Source: Tolypeutes matacus (lineage: Eukaryota; Chordata; Mammalia; Cingulata; Chlamyphoridae). From it: DNA of 64,000 nucleotides. The notes beneath the pieces are model-generated. The model did not search any database, was not told the DNA's origin, and was given only the letters and a program-made list of their open reading frames with translations. Shown one piece after another: positions 1 through 11,369 of this stretch (positions are counted from its first letter, which is position 1; every line of letters starts with the position of its first letter). Both the position numbers and the translations under genes were made by a program. Location: assembly GCA_026826555.1 (NCBI GenBank), contig JAKSZT010054570.1, forward strand, positions 1,934,947 to 1,998,946. The letters are read 5' to 3'.

Positions 1-3000
1 TTTAACTAATTATCTGATTGGCTCAAGATTATTTCCCAACTGATTAGTTGGGAAATCAAGAACAGTCAATAATTACAGATTATCATCATCCCTTTGCCCT
101 CCTCCCCTGAACACATCCCTCCTTTTCACCACTCTGCCTCACACCCCACTTTCCTCCCTTTGAACCCAAGTAGGTCTTAGGTTTTTTTGAAATCCTTACC
201 ACACATACGTTCATATTTGTATCTCCCCTTTTGACCAAATCATTGAAGAATCAAATGATTCCCCTTATGCCCTCAGCCAAATCTCCACCACACACCCCAC
301 TAACCAGACATTCATTTTGTTTAACAGGTTAATCTTTTATCAAACAGGTATCTCTGGGGATACCATAAAGTGTGGATGACTTCAATCATTGTGATTTCTT
401 TATAGCTAAGAGTGCTACAAAAAAAGCATTTTGAATGTGAGAAGGGAGAGCAAAGGGTAAGAGAACGGTTTCAGAGCCTGTTGTCTTTTGGGGGCATCAC
501 CATGAGCTTGGGGTGAGAGTGATGCTGCATGCAAAAGGGCAGCAGAGGCACTGGGCACCCAGGGCAGCGGTAGAAGGGATGGGGACACAGATTAGGAGGG
601 AGTATCAGAAAACACTTTTCAGACTTGGTGATTTTCCCAAGATCAGCACCATTCCTGAGTAGTTTACTGAGTAGCACCTAACATGGAGAAGGGAAGAATC
701 ACTTCACTGCCATTCTAGCCTATTTAAGTTGTTGGCTGCTGGGAGAAGAGCCTGGAAGGCCCTTTGGAAGGGACATTCCTGGTCCAGTATCCTTGGCTGT
801 ACAGCTCATTCTGGCTAAACCATCTCTGGGATGGAATGGAGGGAATTTCTAGGATGGAGGAAGGAGGCAGAGGGACCTACAGATGCTGGTAGTGGAGAAT
901 TAGGTGCTGCCCCTCTGCTCTCTATTCTAAGAGGCTCGGAGTCCTTCCCAGATGGTAAACAAGTTCACCTCACTGAAGCCCAAAGTGAACTTGCCCAAGG
1001 ACACATCGGAAAGAAGAGACTAATGAGATTAGAGCCTTTCCTCATTCACATCCACTACCCTGACTCTTTCCCTTTAGCAAAACCCAGTCCCAGTCCAAGC
1101 CACACCCATTGCTTTGTGGTATTGCCTTGGCCACACCCTGCAGCATAATCCATCTACTTCCCACAAATGCAGAGATCCATCCTGTCCTCATGTACCATGA
1201 GACATCTGGCTTCTGGGCTAAGCCTGTTCCCTACCTTCACAAAGTTTTGCTACAGGAACTGCAAGACCCCAAGTACGACAGGTGGGCAAAGCCTCTCAGA
1301 GCATACATTAGTAACACCTGTAAACCCAGATTCAGGGGAGGAGGAAGGTTATTCGTCAGGAATCCCTGAATCCCACTCTGGTTTCTCCCCATTTCTCTCT
1401 GTGCCAGGACTTCTGATTGGAATGCACCAATATTCAGGAATGTTCCTCAACTGAAAACTAAGTAATAATTAGCCAATTCCATCAAAATGGTGGGCCCAAA
1501 TGTGCTTTTGGACACTAACCATAGTTATACAGATATACCCAACTGCATACCAAATAACTTTTCTCTCTTATAAAGACATGAAATATTGAAACACTGCAAG
1601 CACTGGTCCAGATAAGTGCTCTCAGTTGTGAATGAAAAAAATCCCATGGGAACAGTCCTTATGATATAAGGCAAGATTGAAAACGAAAAGTCAGGGAGGG
1701 CTACAGAAAGGTTAAACCAGAATCATCCTCTATTACAAATATCCAGGCAAATGTGGGTTAAAATTGCCTTGGTTTTTATTGGGCACTATCTCTTCAAATC
1801 TCCCCCTCCTTGTACCTTAGGTTTACAATTTATAATTTCTATTAAATTCAGAGAGTGTCCAAACTAGTAGCTCTGATGACCAAATATCTAAGCTTCCATA
1901 TGGACAGGCAAAGAGATGTGTTATTTAACCCAGTGAAACTTTGTCTTTCAAACTTGAGATTTATTTCACTGCCAACATTCTTTTGGGGTGGCCACCCTCA
2001 ATGCCCCCCCCCCCTGTCATATTTTTAATGATCTCTTCCTTATTCTCCAAGGTATTCTGCTCCCTCTAGGACAGTAGAATTACCAACACAAGTTGCTGTA
2101 CATGAAGCTACTCACATAACCATGATGCTATATGACCTTGGTCCTCACCCAATGCATTCACACAGGAAAGTATTTCACACTCAGCTTCAGTACATATTAC
2201 ATTGGAAACTTTTACTTCAATTGTGTGTTACTTGGAACAAAGAGAGATTTTTGGATTTAGGTTCATCTGGTTGGTATGTAGTGAGATATGGATATGAGAG
2301 CCTTCCCTATACTAATAAATCAGAAGATAAGGCAAGAGGGAATAAATTAAGTGATTAGTTGCCCCACATTTTGAAAATGACAGCAAATGCTTTATCTTTC
2401 CTAGAATTGGTTCTATATAAGTCAAAAGCTGCAAAACTCCATGCTGTGTCAGGAAATCATAACATCTTCCTAGGGCCAGTATCACCAGCTCTTAATTGTT
2501 CTCTAATGGTTTCACAATAAGCACACAGCCTGAATGCCAAACAAATGCTGGTGGAATCCCTCAGTGAATATGCAGTGACCACTCCCAACTACTCTAGAAG
2601 ACCCTCCAGGAGAAGAAGCTATCTTGAACTTATTATAGTTAACCTTTCCCCTGCCCCACAAGACAAGGCACACTATAGGTATTCAATACATAATCGTTCA
2701 TTGATTTCTCATCTTCACCAAAAACTAGATCCAATGGGCAAATGTTAAAATATTTTGAACTGTAAAGTATCTGTTGAGAAATTAAGGCTGTAAAAAATTG
2801 TATGATTTTGAAGGTCACCCTGGTAAAGAAAAAAAATGTGGTGTGAGAAGACTGCTGTACTTACAGTGCACACTGTTCATATTTGTCAGATGACAAATAT
2901 TTTCTAAAATTAAGATTTACTAAATTGGCCTTCTTTGTTTCCCCATTAACACGGTATAGGAGGACTAATTCTCTTTGACAATGTATTCAAAATATGAGTC

Positions 3001-3022
3001 TTAGCCTCTTCTGTTTTCTTTT

Positions 3023-3059
<37 letters not shown>

Positions 3060-3842
3060 CATTTGATCATAATCCACTTAGTCCCTAGCCCCAAAGAGCC
3101 TCCCAAATCGTGGCGTGGGGAGAGCTCTGTTGAGGTGCTTAGTGGAACTTTGTCCTCCACATAGGCTATATAGAAGCGCCTCGGTATCCTGAAGTGATTC
3201 CACATCTTGCCTCGCTTTTTTCACGCTGCGAACAGGAGTTATGGGTGATGAGATTTTCTCAGACCGGCAGGGAGGCGCTGACCATGGTCCTGCACGCAAG
3301 CTCGGAAGGCTCCCGAGAAGGTGGGGCAGGAGAGCAAGCAGGGCTGGGAGCGGAGCGGCCTTCTGAGCCCCCCACCCCTCCCGACCTCGGGGGAGCCCGT
3401 GGGCCTTACGCGAACCCCTCCACAGCACGCTCCGAACTGCATCAAAAAAGGGTGGGGCACCCAGCCACAGCTGCAATCGGAAGCCGCCCGGGAGGATTTA
3501 GGAACAGCGCCTCGACCCATCCCCACCCCCCACTCCCCACGCGATCCCAAGCCGCGGACCGGAGGGTCCTTTACCCCCCAAACCCCACCTCCCAGGCCCA
3601 GGTGGGTGCTGGCAGCCTTTGTGGGCGAAGAGCCGCCCACCGCCCAGCCGGAGCCTCTCCCCACCCTGGGCGGAGAAAGGGCAGGGTAGGGTGGTGTGTG
3701 TGTGCGGATGCAGGGAGGCAATCTTAAAGGAGGGGCAGGAAAGGGGCGCGCTGGGATTCTCCACGGAGCTGGAAGGGGGTGCAGGAGGGGCAGCCCCCCA
3801 CCGCGCCCCGTCCCCCATCTGCTCCCCACCCGCTATACCCAC
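1..3842 (-). other. DPYSL2: DPYSL2 intron 1 (5' part, long isoform)
   Basis: This is the sequence downstream (minus-strand sense) of the exon 1 donor, so it is intron of the long DPYSL2 transcript. I see no further DPYSL2 exon in it. The shared second exon and the short-isoform first exon must lie beyond position 1. It is ordinary single-copy-looking sequence with a long poly-T tract at about 3014-3057. Reading frames in it have no recognisable homology and I treat them as chance. Confidence 0.75.
3014..3057. repeat. poly-T tract
   Basis: A T-rich run of about 44 bases with one C interruption, just left of the CpG-rich zone. No retroposon body is recognised beside it, so it may be a simple homopolymer or the tail of a decayed minus-strand insertion. 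Confidence 0.85.
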
Positions 3843-4196
3843 CTGGTCGTAGATGTTCTGCAGGGCTTCCTTGCCCGAGGCCCGCCGGATCTCCACCTTC
3901 CGGCTCGATTCAACAGATGGCTCCCCGCTGGCGCGCCGGCCCTGCCGGGAGTACGGCGGCTGCGGGTCGGGGCCCAAGTGGGCGACGTCCCGCTGCTGAG
4001 CCACCACCTGCCCTGAGCCCCGGCCCACCGACAGCGAGTCGAAGTCGATAGTCTTGTTCTCAGAGGACCCTTCCACCGGGCAGAACATGCCACAGAATTT
4101 CTGCCGGGGCTTGGGGCTGCCCGACCCCAGGTTCTTGAAAAAGGCAGGGACCTCTTCGTCCTCGGCCTGCTTCCCGGATTGCTTCCTCTCGGCCAT
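3843..4196 (-). CDS. DPYSL2: DPYSL2 (CRMP2) long isoform, first coding exon
   Basis: Minus-strand exon of exactly 118 codons from ATG at 4196 to a phase-0 splice donor at 3842 (CAG|GTGGGT). The peptide starts MAERKQSGK and ends GKEALQNIYDQ, and contains PAFFKNLGSGSPKPRQKFCG and a basic RRASGEPS segment. I recognise it as the alternative N-terminus of collapsin response mediator protein 2 isoform A. CRMP2 is a cytosolic, tubulin-binding, dihydropyrimidinase-like protein that relays semaphorin signals and controls axon growth; the A isoform's extra N-terminus replaces the short start of isoform B. Reading past the donor gives low-complexity sequence unlike any protein, which supports the splice site. 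The remaining exons are outside the window. From memory the human exon ends NINDQ, so Tyr near the end may be a lineage change. Confidence 0.95.
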
Positions 4197-4224
4197 GGCG
4201 CGGGGGCTCGGGGGAGGGTGCTCT

Positions 4225-4245
4225 CCGTCCGTCCGTCCGTCCGTC
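4225..4245. repeat. (GTCC)n microsatellite
   Basis: About five tandem CCGT units, 28 bp upstream of the DPYSL2 start codon on the minus strand, so probably in the long isoform's 5' UTR or core promoter. Its length may be polymorphic. Confidence 0.9.
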
Positions 4246-4594
4246 TGCCGGTCCCTAACCCTCGCTCTCTGTGCAAAAATGCCCTGGTTGCTACCGCGAC
4301 TGTCGCTTTCTGCCTACCGCAAGGTGTACAGAAAGGAAGGAGGGCTTCGAGCGGGCGTCCCACCCCTCACAGTCCCTCCCCCTGACCCCGCTTTCTCCCC
4401 CTCTCTGCCCACGCCCCCCGCAGCCGCGCCAGCTCCCGCGAGCCGCGAAGTTCGGCCGGGGAGGCGGCCGCTGCGGCAGCGGGAGCCGAGTGGCTGCCAG
4501 CTCGCGAAAGCGGGGGTACGCGGGGAGACGCGGGCGGGGCGCGGGGCCGGGGAGGGGAGGGGAAGGAGGGCCGCGCCTCCCGGAGCCCCGCGCT

Positions 4595-4604
4595 CCGGAA
4601 GTGA
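4595..4604 (+). promoter_or_regulatory. candidate ETS/GABPA site
   Basis: CCGGAAGTGA is an exact match to the classic ETS/GABP motif common in CpG-island and bidirectional promoters. It lies about 65 bp upstream of the proposed PNMA2 exon 1 donor and 400 bp from the DPYSL2 start codon. The function is inferred from the motif and its position only. Confidence 0.5.
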
Positions 4605-4669
4605 AGCGGCCAGACCACGGGCTAATGGATGCGGAGCGGAGGGTCCGCTGACCGCTCTCGGGCGCCTGG
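4605..4669 (+). other. PNMA2: probable PNMA2 non-coding exon 1 (5' end undetermined)
   Basis: A strong plus-strand donor CTGG|GTAAGT ends a CpG-island segment at 4669. PNMA-family genes have untranslated 5' exons spliced to one coding exon, so this is the best visible candidate for the first PNMA2 exon. The start given is arbitrary, just downstream of the ETS-type site. The acceptor before the coding exon is not determined; AG at about 8748-8749 after a T-rich stretch is one possibility. Confidence 0.5.
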
Positions 4670-5543
4670 GTAAGTAGGGGGGCTGGGCCCGCGGGGGGCG
4701 AGGACCCGAGAGCGCAACCCCTGGCCCGCCTCGCCCCGCTCCCCCACCTGCCCAGCCCTGGCGCCTCCTTCCCCCATCACTTTGCGGGGCTGGGCCGGGG
4801 GCGAGAGCGCACCGTGGCTGGGGCTCCCTCCCTTTTGCCCGGGGTGTGAGCTGAAGGGTGTGGAAGGATGAACAAACCGGGAGGCGCCAGGGCACCCGGG
4901 GAAGGGGCAGCGCTGGGAGCGGGGAAGAGGTGGCGCGGGCCGCGCAGAGCCGAGAGGTCCAGCCGCAGCACGGGAAGCCAGAGCCTCGGTCTACCCTTGG
5001 TGGGCTGTGGACGCAAAGACTGGAGCTAGAAGGTTCTCGCTTGGTGCATCCACGGTGGTAGGGGCCGCACAATATGGCGGGGAGAAATGCGGAGGGGCGT
5101 AGCAATGGGGGGGTATAATGAGAAACAGAGCTCTGTCGTCTGGGGGAGGAGAGCAGAGCGCGCAGTCTGCAAATTCGCGCGCAGCAACTTGTGAGGCCCG
5201 CGAGGGTGCGGACCCGCAGTGCTGCCCGAGGGCGCCATACACCACAGCTGGCCCCCCTGCCGGGAGGGGCCGACAAGAGTGCCTCGATTTGGCATCTTCC
5301 ACCTGTGCCCTAGCCCAAAGGGGGGAAACGCGCGTTGAAGGTCACTCCTTAAACCCCCAGGCCCTGTCCCCGCCCGGGGCGCCCCGCCTCATCTTCCACG
5401 TCCCGGTTGCGCACTGCGCCACCGCCGCCCGCTTTCTCTGGCCGCCAGCCTGGGCGGTGAGTGCTCGCCCGCGTCCACCCGGAGCCCGGCAGGTGCGGGA
5501 TGTGAGAGAGTGCCTTGACCCGTGTGGGGCCAGCAGTGGCGGG

Positions 5544-5564
5544 GTGTGTGTGTGTGTGTGTGTG
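5544..5564. repeat. (GT)n microsatellite
   Basis: About ten GT dinucleotides at the right edge of the CpG island, in the proposed first intron of PNMA2. Confidence 0.9.
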
Positions 5565-6204
5565 GAGACATGGTGTGTACGTGCGGACGTTCCAGCAACA
5601 GCCACAGGGTTGGGGAGCAGCCAACGGGCATTTTGATTTGTGTGGGTAACGTGGTCTCTGCGGGCTCTTCACTGCTGACTCCCCGTCAGTCCCTGCCTCT
5701 GGTCGAGTGCCACCGCGCCCCTCTTTCCACGGTGGCAAAATCTTACCGAAATGGTGTCCATGCTTGGGCGGCCCGGGCGGGAGACCTGAGCATGCTCGGT
5801 AACCAGGGTGGGTTTAGGGTAAAGAGGCAGGGGGCCAGGATTCAGGCCCGTTGTCAGCCCTCGCCCCTGGAAAGGTTAAAAGCGGCCTCCCCACCTCCGT
5901 TGTGAGAGGTGGGTCAATAGAATGCAATTTGGAGGACAACCAGTCACAGTTTGAAGATGAGCCCACCGTGATAGTTGGGAAGGAGTCTGAATATGTGAGG
6001 AAGGAGAATACACATGTGGTGGGAGAACCTGAGGCAGGCATTGGGACTTGAAAGCTTGCCAAATATGCTTTGCATTTGAATGAAGTGGTTTTGCATGAAT
6101 TACACGGCCTCACTGCAAGTCTGTGAGGTGAGTGGGACAGGTTTATCCTGACCATATTCCAGGATAGGAGACTAAAATTTAAAAAGAAACAGAACAGCAG
6201 TTCC

Positions 6205-6342
6205 TTTGTCCACCTGAAAGTCTAGTTCGTTTGTCCACCAGTTGTCCACCTGAAAGTCTAGTTCGTTTTCTACTTTGTCCACCTGAAAGTCTAGTTCGTT
6301 TGTCCACCAGTTGTCCACCTGAAAGTCTAGTTCATTTTATAC
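6205..6342 (+). repeat. 69-bp tandem duplication with 24-bp subrepeats
   Basis: Two head-to-tail copies of a 69-bp unit (6205 and 6274). Each unit contains two copies of a 24-25 bp subunit beginning TTGTCCACCTGAAAG, separated by a shorter TTTGTCCACCAG spacer. The second copy diverges near its end (TTCATTTTATAC against TTCGTTTTCTAC). It is a small higher-order minisatellite in the proposed PNMA2 intron, with no similarity to the SINEs around it. Confidence 0.9.
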
Positions 6343-6589
6343 TTTATCAGGATATCAAACTTGCCCTGTTATGTGAGAAAATACACACCCTTAAAATTTT
6401 TCCCATATCCAGATATTTCCACCTGTGGCCCTACTGTGCATCAAGGGTATTTCTTTTTCACTTGCCATCTTTTCATTTGAAGGTCACATTGCAGGTCGGG
6501 ATCGCCTTTGCAAGGAGGAGCTATCCCAAGGTAGCCTAACTTCATCATTATTATGTAGACCATACAGATATCTCTTCCTGGGTATTCAA

Positions 6590-6681
6590 AGCTTTTTTTT
6601 TTTAATGAAGTACTGGGGATTGAACCCAGGACCTCATACATGGGAAGCGGGTGCTCAACCACTGAGCTACATCTGCTTCCT
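6590..6681 (-). mobile_element. tRNA-derived SINE (armadillo type), antisense
   Basis: A short T run followed by the reverse complement of a tRNA-like body. On the minus strand it reads TAGCTCAGTGGTTGAGC (A box) and GGTTCAATCCC (B box), ending in an A tail. This is the short monomeric form of the lineage's SINEs. Confidence 0.85.
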
Positions 6682-7092
6682 CTCAATGCCTTTTTACATC
6701 CAATGTTTTCTCTAACTATTTCAGTGGAGGAGGAAGGGCACCTCCATATTTTTGCAGGGGAAAGTGAGGCATGGAGAGAGAGAGCAGAGGGACTCAGATC
6801 CCTGGGCTCCTGGGGGATGGAGTCAGGGTGTCTTCAGTATCACCTAGAAGTGCTCTAGAGATATGCCTGGTGTGGGGGCAGCTGCTACTATAGCTGCAGC
6901 TTGGCATCTGGGGCATATGGACCAGACTGATGGAGATTTTCATGCCAAGGAGAAAATGGTTTTAGCACCTTAGCACATATGCCACAGCAGTAACTGGGGG
7001 ACCTTAGGAACTCTTCCCTTTTTCTATTCCCCACTCTCCACAGGCTCTCCAAGACAAGCCTGATTGATGTGCTTCTCCCCCCCACCCCTTTT

Positions 7093-7508
7093 TAAAAAAA
7101 GATTTATTTATTTACTTACTTTTTTAAAAATCCATTTTAAACTCCCCGTCCCCCCAGTTTTTGCTGTTTTGTGTCTACTCGTTGGGCAATTCTCTGTGTC
7201 TGTTTCCTGCCCTCTTCTCTCATCCTTCTCCTCTTGTATTCACCGGATTCAATCCTGGGAACCTCCGATATGGGAGAGAGGCATCCTACCACCTGCAGCA
7301 CCTCAGTTCCTGGTTTCTCAGTGCTTCTCGTCTTGGCTCTCCCTTCTGTCACTCTCCTGTTAGGTCATCATCTTGTTGCGTGGTTAGGCGGGGCCTGGGA
7401 GGCTCGCCCACGCACCTTCTATATTTTTCTTTTATTTTACCAGGAGGTCCCAGGGATCGAACCCAGGTCCCTCCATATGGGAAACCATTTGAGCCACATC
7501 CGCCCTCC
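7093..7508 (-). mobile_element. composite tRNA-derived SINE, antisense
   Basis: About 415 bp with two tRNA-like modules. A left unit has an A-tail reverse complement (GATTTATTTATTTA) and a B-box-like GGATTCAATCC at about 7246. A right unit has GGGATCGAACCC at about 7454 and GAGCCACATCCGCC at its end. The modules are joined by a C/T-rich linker. It is either a dimeric SINE or one SINE inserted beside another, within the PNMA2 intron. Confidence 0.8.
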
Positions 7509-8795
7509 CCCCCCTTTTTTTAATGACCCATTTAAGTTCAAATGCTAGGAGGAAAAGTGTTGTGCTAGTAACTTAACATTCATAGCAAAACAAACACCAA
7601 GGTTTATACATTTGCAAAGCCTGACCTGACAAAACAAAAGATAATCAATTCATAATTCCAAGTTTAGCGTCTTTAGCCTTGAGATTTCTTTTCTATTGTT
7701 ATTGCTATATTGAATTGTTGTTAAATGTTTGAACAATTTCTTACCAGATATTTTTTATCAAAGAAATTGAAGTAATTCAATAGCTGTTGCAAAGGGTTGT
7801 CATATTTTTTTTTTTTTCTTTTCTGGTTGTCATACTTTTTAATAAGTGCATTGATAGTCTTCATCATTGGAAATTATTGAGCCATAAAAATACATTGTTA
7901 TTCTTTATATGAAACAGGTAGCTTGGTTGGAGCTAAGACTAAGACACACCATCGTGTGGAGTTGTGTGACACCTTCCTGTGCTAGAAGCAGGATATATAA
8001 GCTTTTTGACTCGTGGAACATTCTGGAACATATGAACAGGTATCTAGCCACATCAACTGATTTTATCTTTCATGTGGGAAAGATCTTGAGTCCTGTCCAT
8101 AACTGGGGCTCAGGTAGTAATAGGCATGTCTGGTGAGCATATGGTGGGGAAGCCAGATTGCAGAAGGGTCCCCAAGAGAAAAGAATCACTGTTAGCAAAG
8201 AGGAGGTCTGATGGAGTGGGCTAGACCGAGGTACGATGTGAGGCAGATCCTTGGTCAACTCCTACTTCCATCCTAAACTAGAGTATGTATGCTTCTTGGG
8301 ATGGAAGAGACTATGTGGTAAAACTGAAAATTGTTTTGCTAGGAGTCCAAGCCACTCTGCGAGACTTCTGTCCAAGAGTTCTGGGCGTCGGAGCGGAAGG
8401 TGTTTCACTGTTTAGTAGAAAGAAGCGAAACATTGGAGACCAGGAGATGGTGATGAAAACAAGTGTTCAAGTACATCCGCCATCAAAGAAGGATCAGCAC
8501 CACTAGGCAGCTGCCAGCCGTGCAATCAACAGCAACCAGACTGCAGAGCCACAGCACAGGACACTGTTATAACTGATACCGCCCACCCATCTTGGGCCCA
8601 TTCTACAGAAATAACAGGGAGTACTGAGGTTTTGCCCCTGGGCTAGTGTAAGAGTTATTGGTCCCAAAGACATTGAGACAGCTCTTAGAGTCTCCTGACC
8701 TAGGACCCATTCACTGGTAGGAGTTCATTTTGGATTTTTTAAATCTAAGGCTGTACAAGTCTGCACTGCAAATTAATTGGTAAATATTTGGGACA

Positions 8796-9869
8796 ATGGC
8801 ACTGGCATTGTTAGAAGACTGGTGCAGGATAATGAGTCTGGATGCTCAGAAATCACTGCTGGTTATGGGGATTCCAGTGGACTGTGATGAGGCTGAGATT
8901 CAGGAGGTTCTTCAGGAGACTTTAAAGTCTCTGGGCAGGTATAGACTGCTTGGAAAAATATTCAGGAGGCAGGATAATGCCAGTGCTGTCTTATTAGAGC
9001 TTACAGAGGATGTTGACAGCTTGGTGATCCCTAATGAGATTCAGGGAAAGGGAGGTATCTGGAAAGTGATCTTTAAGACCCCTAACCAGGATGCTGAATT
9101 TCTTGAAAGACTGAAGCTCTTTCTGGAAAAAGAGGGACAGACCGTGTCGGGTATGTTCCGAGCCCTTGGGCATGAGGGGATACCTTCAGCCGCAGCCCCC
9201 TGCATATCACCAGAGTTACTGGCACATCTAGTGGGACAGGCGATGGCGCACGCACGTCAGCCTCTGCTACCCAGGAGACCCCGGAAACTGAGAGTGTTCT
9301 CCGGGAGTGCTCTTCCAGCCCCAGAGGAAGAGCCCTTTGAAATCTGGTTGGAACAGGCCACTGAGATTGTCAAGGAGTGGCCAGTACCGGAGGCAGAAAA
9401 GAAGAAGTGGTTGATGGAAAGTCTGTGCGGCCCTGCCCTGGACCTCATGCGTGTAGTGCAGGCAGACAATCCATCCATAAGTGTAGGAGAGTGTTTGGAG
9501 GCATTTAAACAAGTGTTTGGGAGCCTGGAGAGCCGCAGGACTTCACAGGTTAAATTTCTGAAGACCTATCAGGAGGAAGGAGAAAAAGTCTCAGCCTATG
9601 TGTTACGGTTGGAAACCTTGCTCCGGAGAGCTGTGGAGAAATGTGCCATTCCTAGAAATATGGCAGATCAGGTCCGTTTGGAGCAAGTCATGGCTGGGGC
9701 GAGCCTCAGTGAAATACTCTGGTGTAGGCTTAGGGAGCTGAGAGATCAGGGAGCACCTCCCAGCTTCCTTGAGTTAATGAAAGTCATTAGGGAAGAAGAG
9801 GAGGAAGAGGCATCTTTTGAAAATGAGAACCAGGAGGAGCCCGACGAACGGGCAGGCCATGGCCTATAG
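8796..9869 (+). CDS. PNMA2: PNMA2, paraneoplastic Ma antigen 2 (domesticated Gag)
   Basis: Intact 357-codon single-exon frame. The start MALALLEDWCRIMS is the PNMA-family N-terminus, and the ATG has a strong context (A at -3, G at +4). Residues about 18-95 form the RRM-like N-terminal domain (LLVMGIP to GKGGIWKVIFK). Residues about 164-335 are the Ty3-Gag-derived capsid region: N-lobe from KLRVFSGS to about 245, C-lobe with QVKFLKTYQEEGEKVSAYVL (251-270). The C-terminus is acidic, with six Glu at 333-338. There is no protease, RT or zinc knuckle. From knowledge of the family, PNMA2 is mainly neuronal, is a target of anti-Ma2 autoimmunity in paraneoplastic encephalitis, and its protein self-assembles into capsid-like particles. 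Conservation across both domains identifies PNMA2 rather than PNMA1 or MOAP1. As I recall the human protein is 364 residues; this one stops about 7 residues early with a diverged end (ERAGHGL). Confidence 0.96.
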   Translation: MALALLEDWCRIMSLDAQKSLLVMGIPVDCDEAEIQEVLQETLKSLGRYRLLGKIFRRQDNASAVLLELTEDVDSLVIPNEIQGKGGIWKVIFKTPNQDAEFLERLKLFLEKEGQTVSGMFRALGHEGIPSAAAPCISPELLAHLVGQAMAHARQPLLPRRPRKLRVFSGSALPAPEEEPFEIWLEQATEIVKEWPVPEAEKKKWLMESLCGPALDLMRVVQADNPSISVGECLEAFKQVFGSLESRRTSQVKFLKTYQEEGEKVSAYVLRLETLLRRAVEKCAIPRNMADQVRLEQVMAGASLSEILWCRLRELRDQGAPPSFLELMKVIREEEEEEASFENENQEEPDERAGHGL

Positions 9870-10711
9870 GATAATGGGGCCCACAACTGAGGACCAACTA
9901 GGAGCAGGACCCACGGCCAGGGGCCCTGGGGGGACATTCACTTAACTAGGCCTTCTCATTATTTTTTTCTTTATTTTTTTCTTTAATGTACCGGATTGAA
10001 ATCAAGGCCTTCAAGGCAAGTCTTGATTCTTGTTTCTAAGGTAAAAATACCCAAAAGCTTCTTGGGCCCTATGTAAATTATTAATAACAAAAGAGTAAAT
10101 TCCAAATATTAGAGAATAAGCCTAAAGGAATCTGCAGTACCAGTAATTCAGGTTTACTTTAAATACCCTCAATACACCAGAATTTACCCATACCATAGAA
10201 AAAGAAAATTGACTTTAGAGAATATATCTTTTGTAAAATAGTTTATTGTCAAGTATTTTCCTTTCTCAAATGAGCAGAGGCTTTCTGAGTACCTGGTATT
10301 GTGAGGCAGTATACAAGCATCTAACAGAGCCACAAACCTGCCCAAAGTGTGCTGTGTTCTCAAGGAGTTTACAGTCTAGCAAGAAGAGGCCTAGACACGT
10401 GAAAAAGTAATTAATTATAGTGTAAATAAGTTCCTTGTGCCAATCGAATACGATCATCTCTGCCCTTAAGTTCCTTTCTTCTTCCTTGGGAAGGCTTCCT
10501 CTGTTTCCCTACTAGATGTCTGGATGGATGGTTCAAGGACTGGGAGACGTGTTGGACAGTGAAAACACAAATGACTTGCCACAATGCCTGTGCTCAGGAT
10601 GTCTGCAGTCTGAGTGGCAGCCTCAGAGAATGTGTGGAAGTTAGGGCAGCCCCTACAAGAGTGAGCGTGCACAGGGCATGTTTGGGTTTAGTGAGCGGCA
10701 AAGAGAAGAGA

Positions 10712-10915
10712 GCTCACATGTACAGAGGGCCTACTATGTGCCAGATATTTGATGCACATCTCATTTAATGTGTACGGCAACCCTAATGAGTATTATTTTG
10801 CTCTTTTTGAAAGAGAAACTGAAGCTCAGATGGATTAAGTGGTCTTCTCGATATCTAAATGCTAGAAAGGGGCAGAGCCTAAAACAGCCTGGCTCATGCT
10901 AATTAACCCTCCACC
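10712..10915 (-). mobile_element. MIR SINE, antisense (in PNMA2 3' UTR)
   Basis: The sequence runs from a CTACTATGTGCCAG motif through CTCATTTAATG and GAGAAACTGAAGCTCAGA to GGCAGAGCC, the reverse complement of the ancient mammalian MIR core and tRNA-related regions. It is heavily diverged, as expected. Confidence 0.85.
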
Positions 10916-11369
10916 GTGATGGTGATTTTCAAGTTGTGCTCCACAGAGATTCTTCAGCAGGTCCATCTTTAAAATGTACTTCAAAAACTAAGAAATACAT
11001 AAATAAATAAAATGTATTTCAAACTCTTAAAATTCACCCTAAATAACAGGGAAGTTAACATGTTTATAATCAATTTTTAATGCATTCGCAGCCACCTACA
11101 GGTCCACTTTTGTTTCCAAGTTAACTCATTTCGTGCAGACTTGAGCACAAAGCTTCTCTTTCAGTGCCTGAATGCATGTCCAAACTCCTTTCAATTATTC
11201 GCTAAGGAAGGAAGCTGCAGCACTGCCTGGGTGTTTAAATCAGGTCTACACGTGTCCTGTCATGTGAATCGTGAAAGTTAGCATAAATGACGCCATTCAG
11301 GTGAGTGCCAGGCAAAGATCCGACACAGTTGATATATAGAATCATGCTAGCTTTGTGTGTAATAAAGCT

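Larger units (their letters stand above)
3450..5560. promoter_or_regulatory. CpG island, shared DPYSL2/PNMA2 promoter
   Basis: The sequence turns very GC-rich with dense CpG from about 3.45 to 5.56 kb, in contrast to AT-rich flanks. The DPYSL2 long-isoform start codon lies on the minus strand at 4196. A consensus splice donor for a plus-strand transcript lies at 4669/4670, with PNMA2 as the next plus-strand gene. Two transcripts leaving one CpG island in opposite directions, with less than 500 bp between the start codon and the opposing donor, is the usual layout of a bidirectional promoter. A GTCC microsatellite and an ETS-type site lie inside. No TATA box stands out. TSS positions are not visible from sequence. 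Confidence 0.8.

Noticed and set aside
3498..3842. Extension of the DPYSL2 frame beyond codon 118
   Set aside because: It is open by chance. The reading passes a consensus GTGGGT donor and becomes low-complexity; the known isoform joins the next exon in phase 0 here.
3078..5638. Many overlapping frames of 70-320 codons on both strands in the CpG island
   Set aside because: GC-rich DNA has few stop codons. Apart from the DPYSL2 exon the translations are low-complexity Pro/Arg/Gly with no recognisable homology, and the long minus-strand frame at 4314-5276 runs through the promoter.
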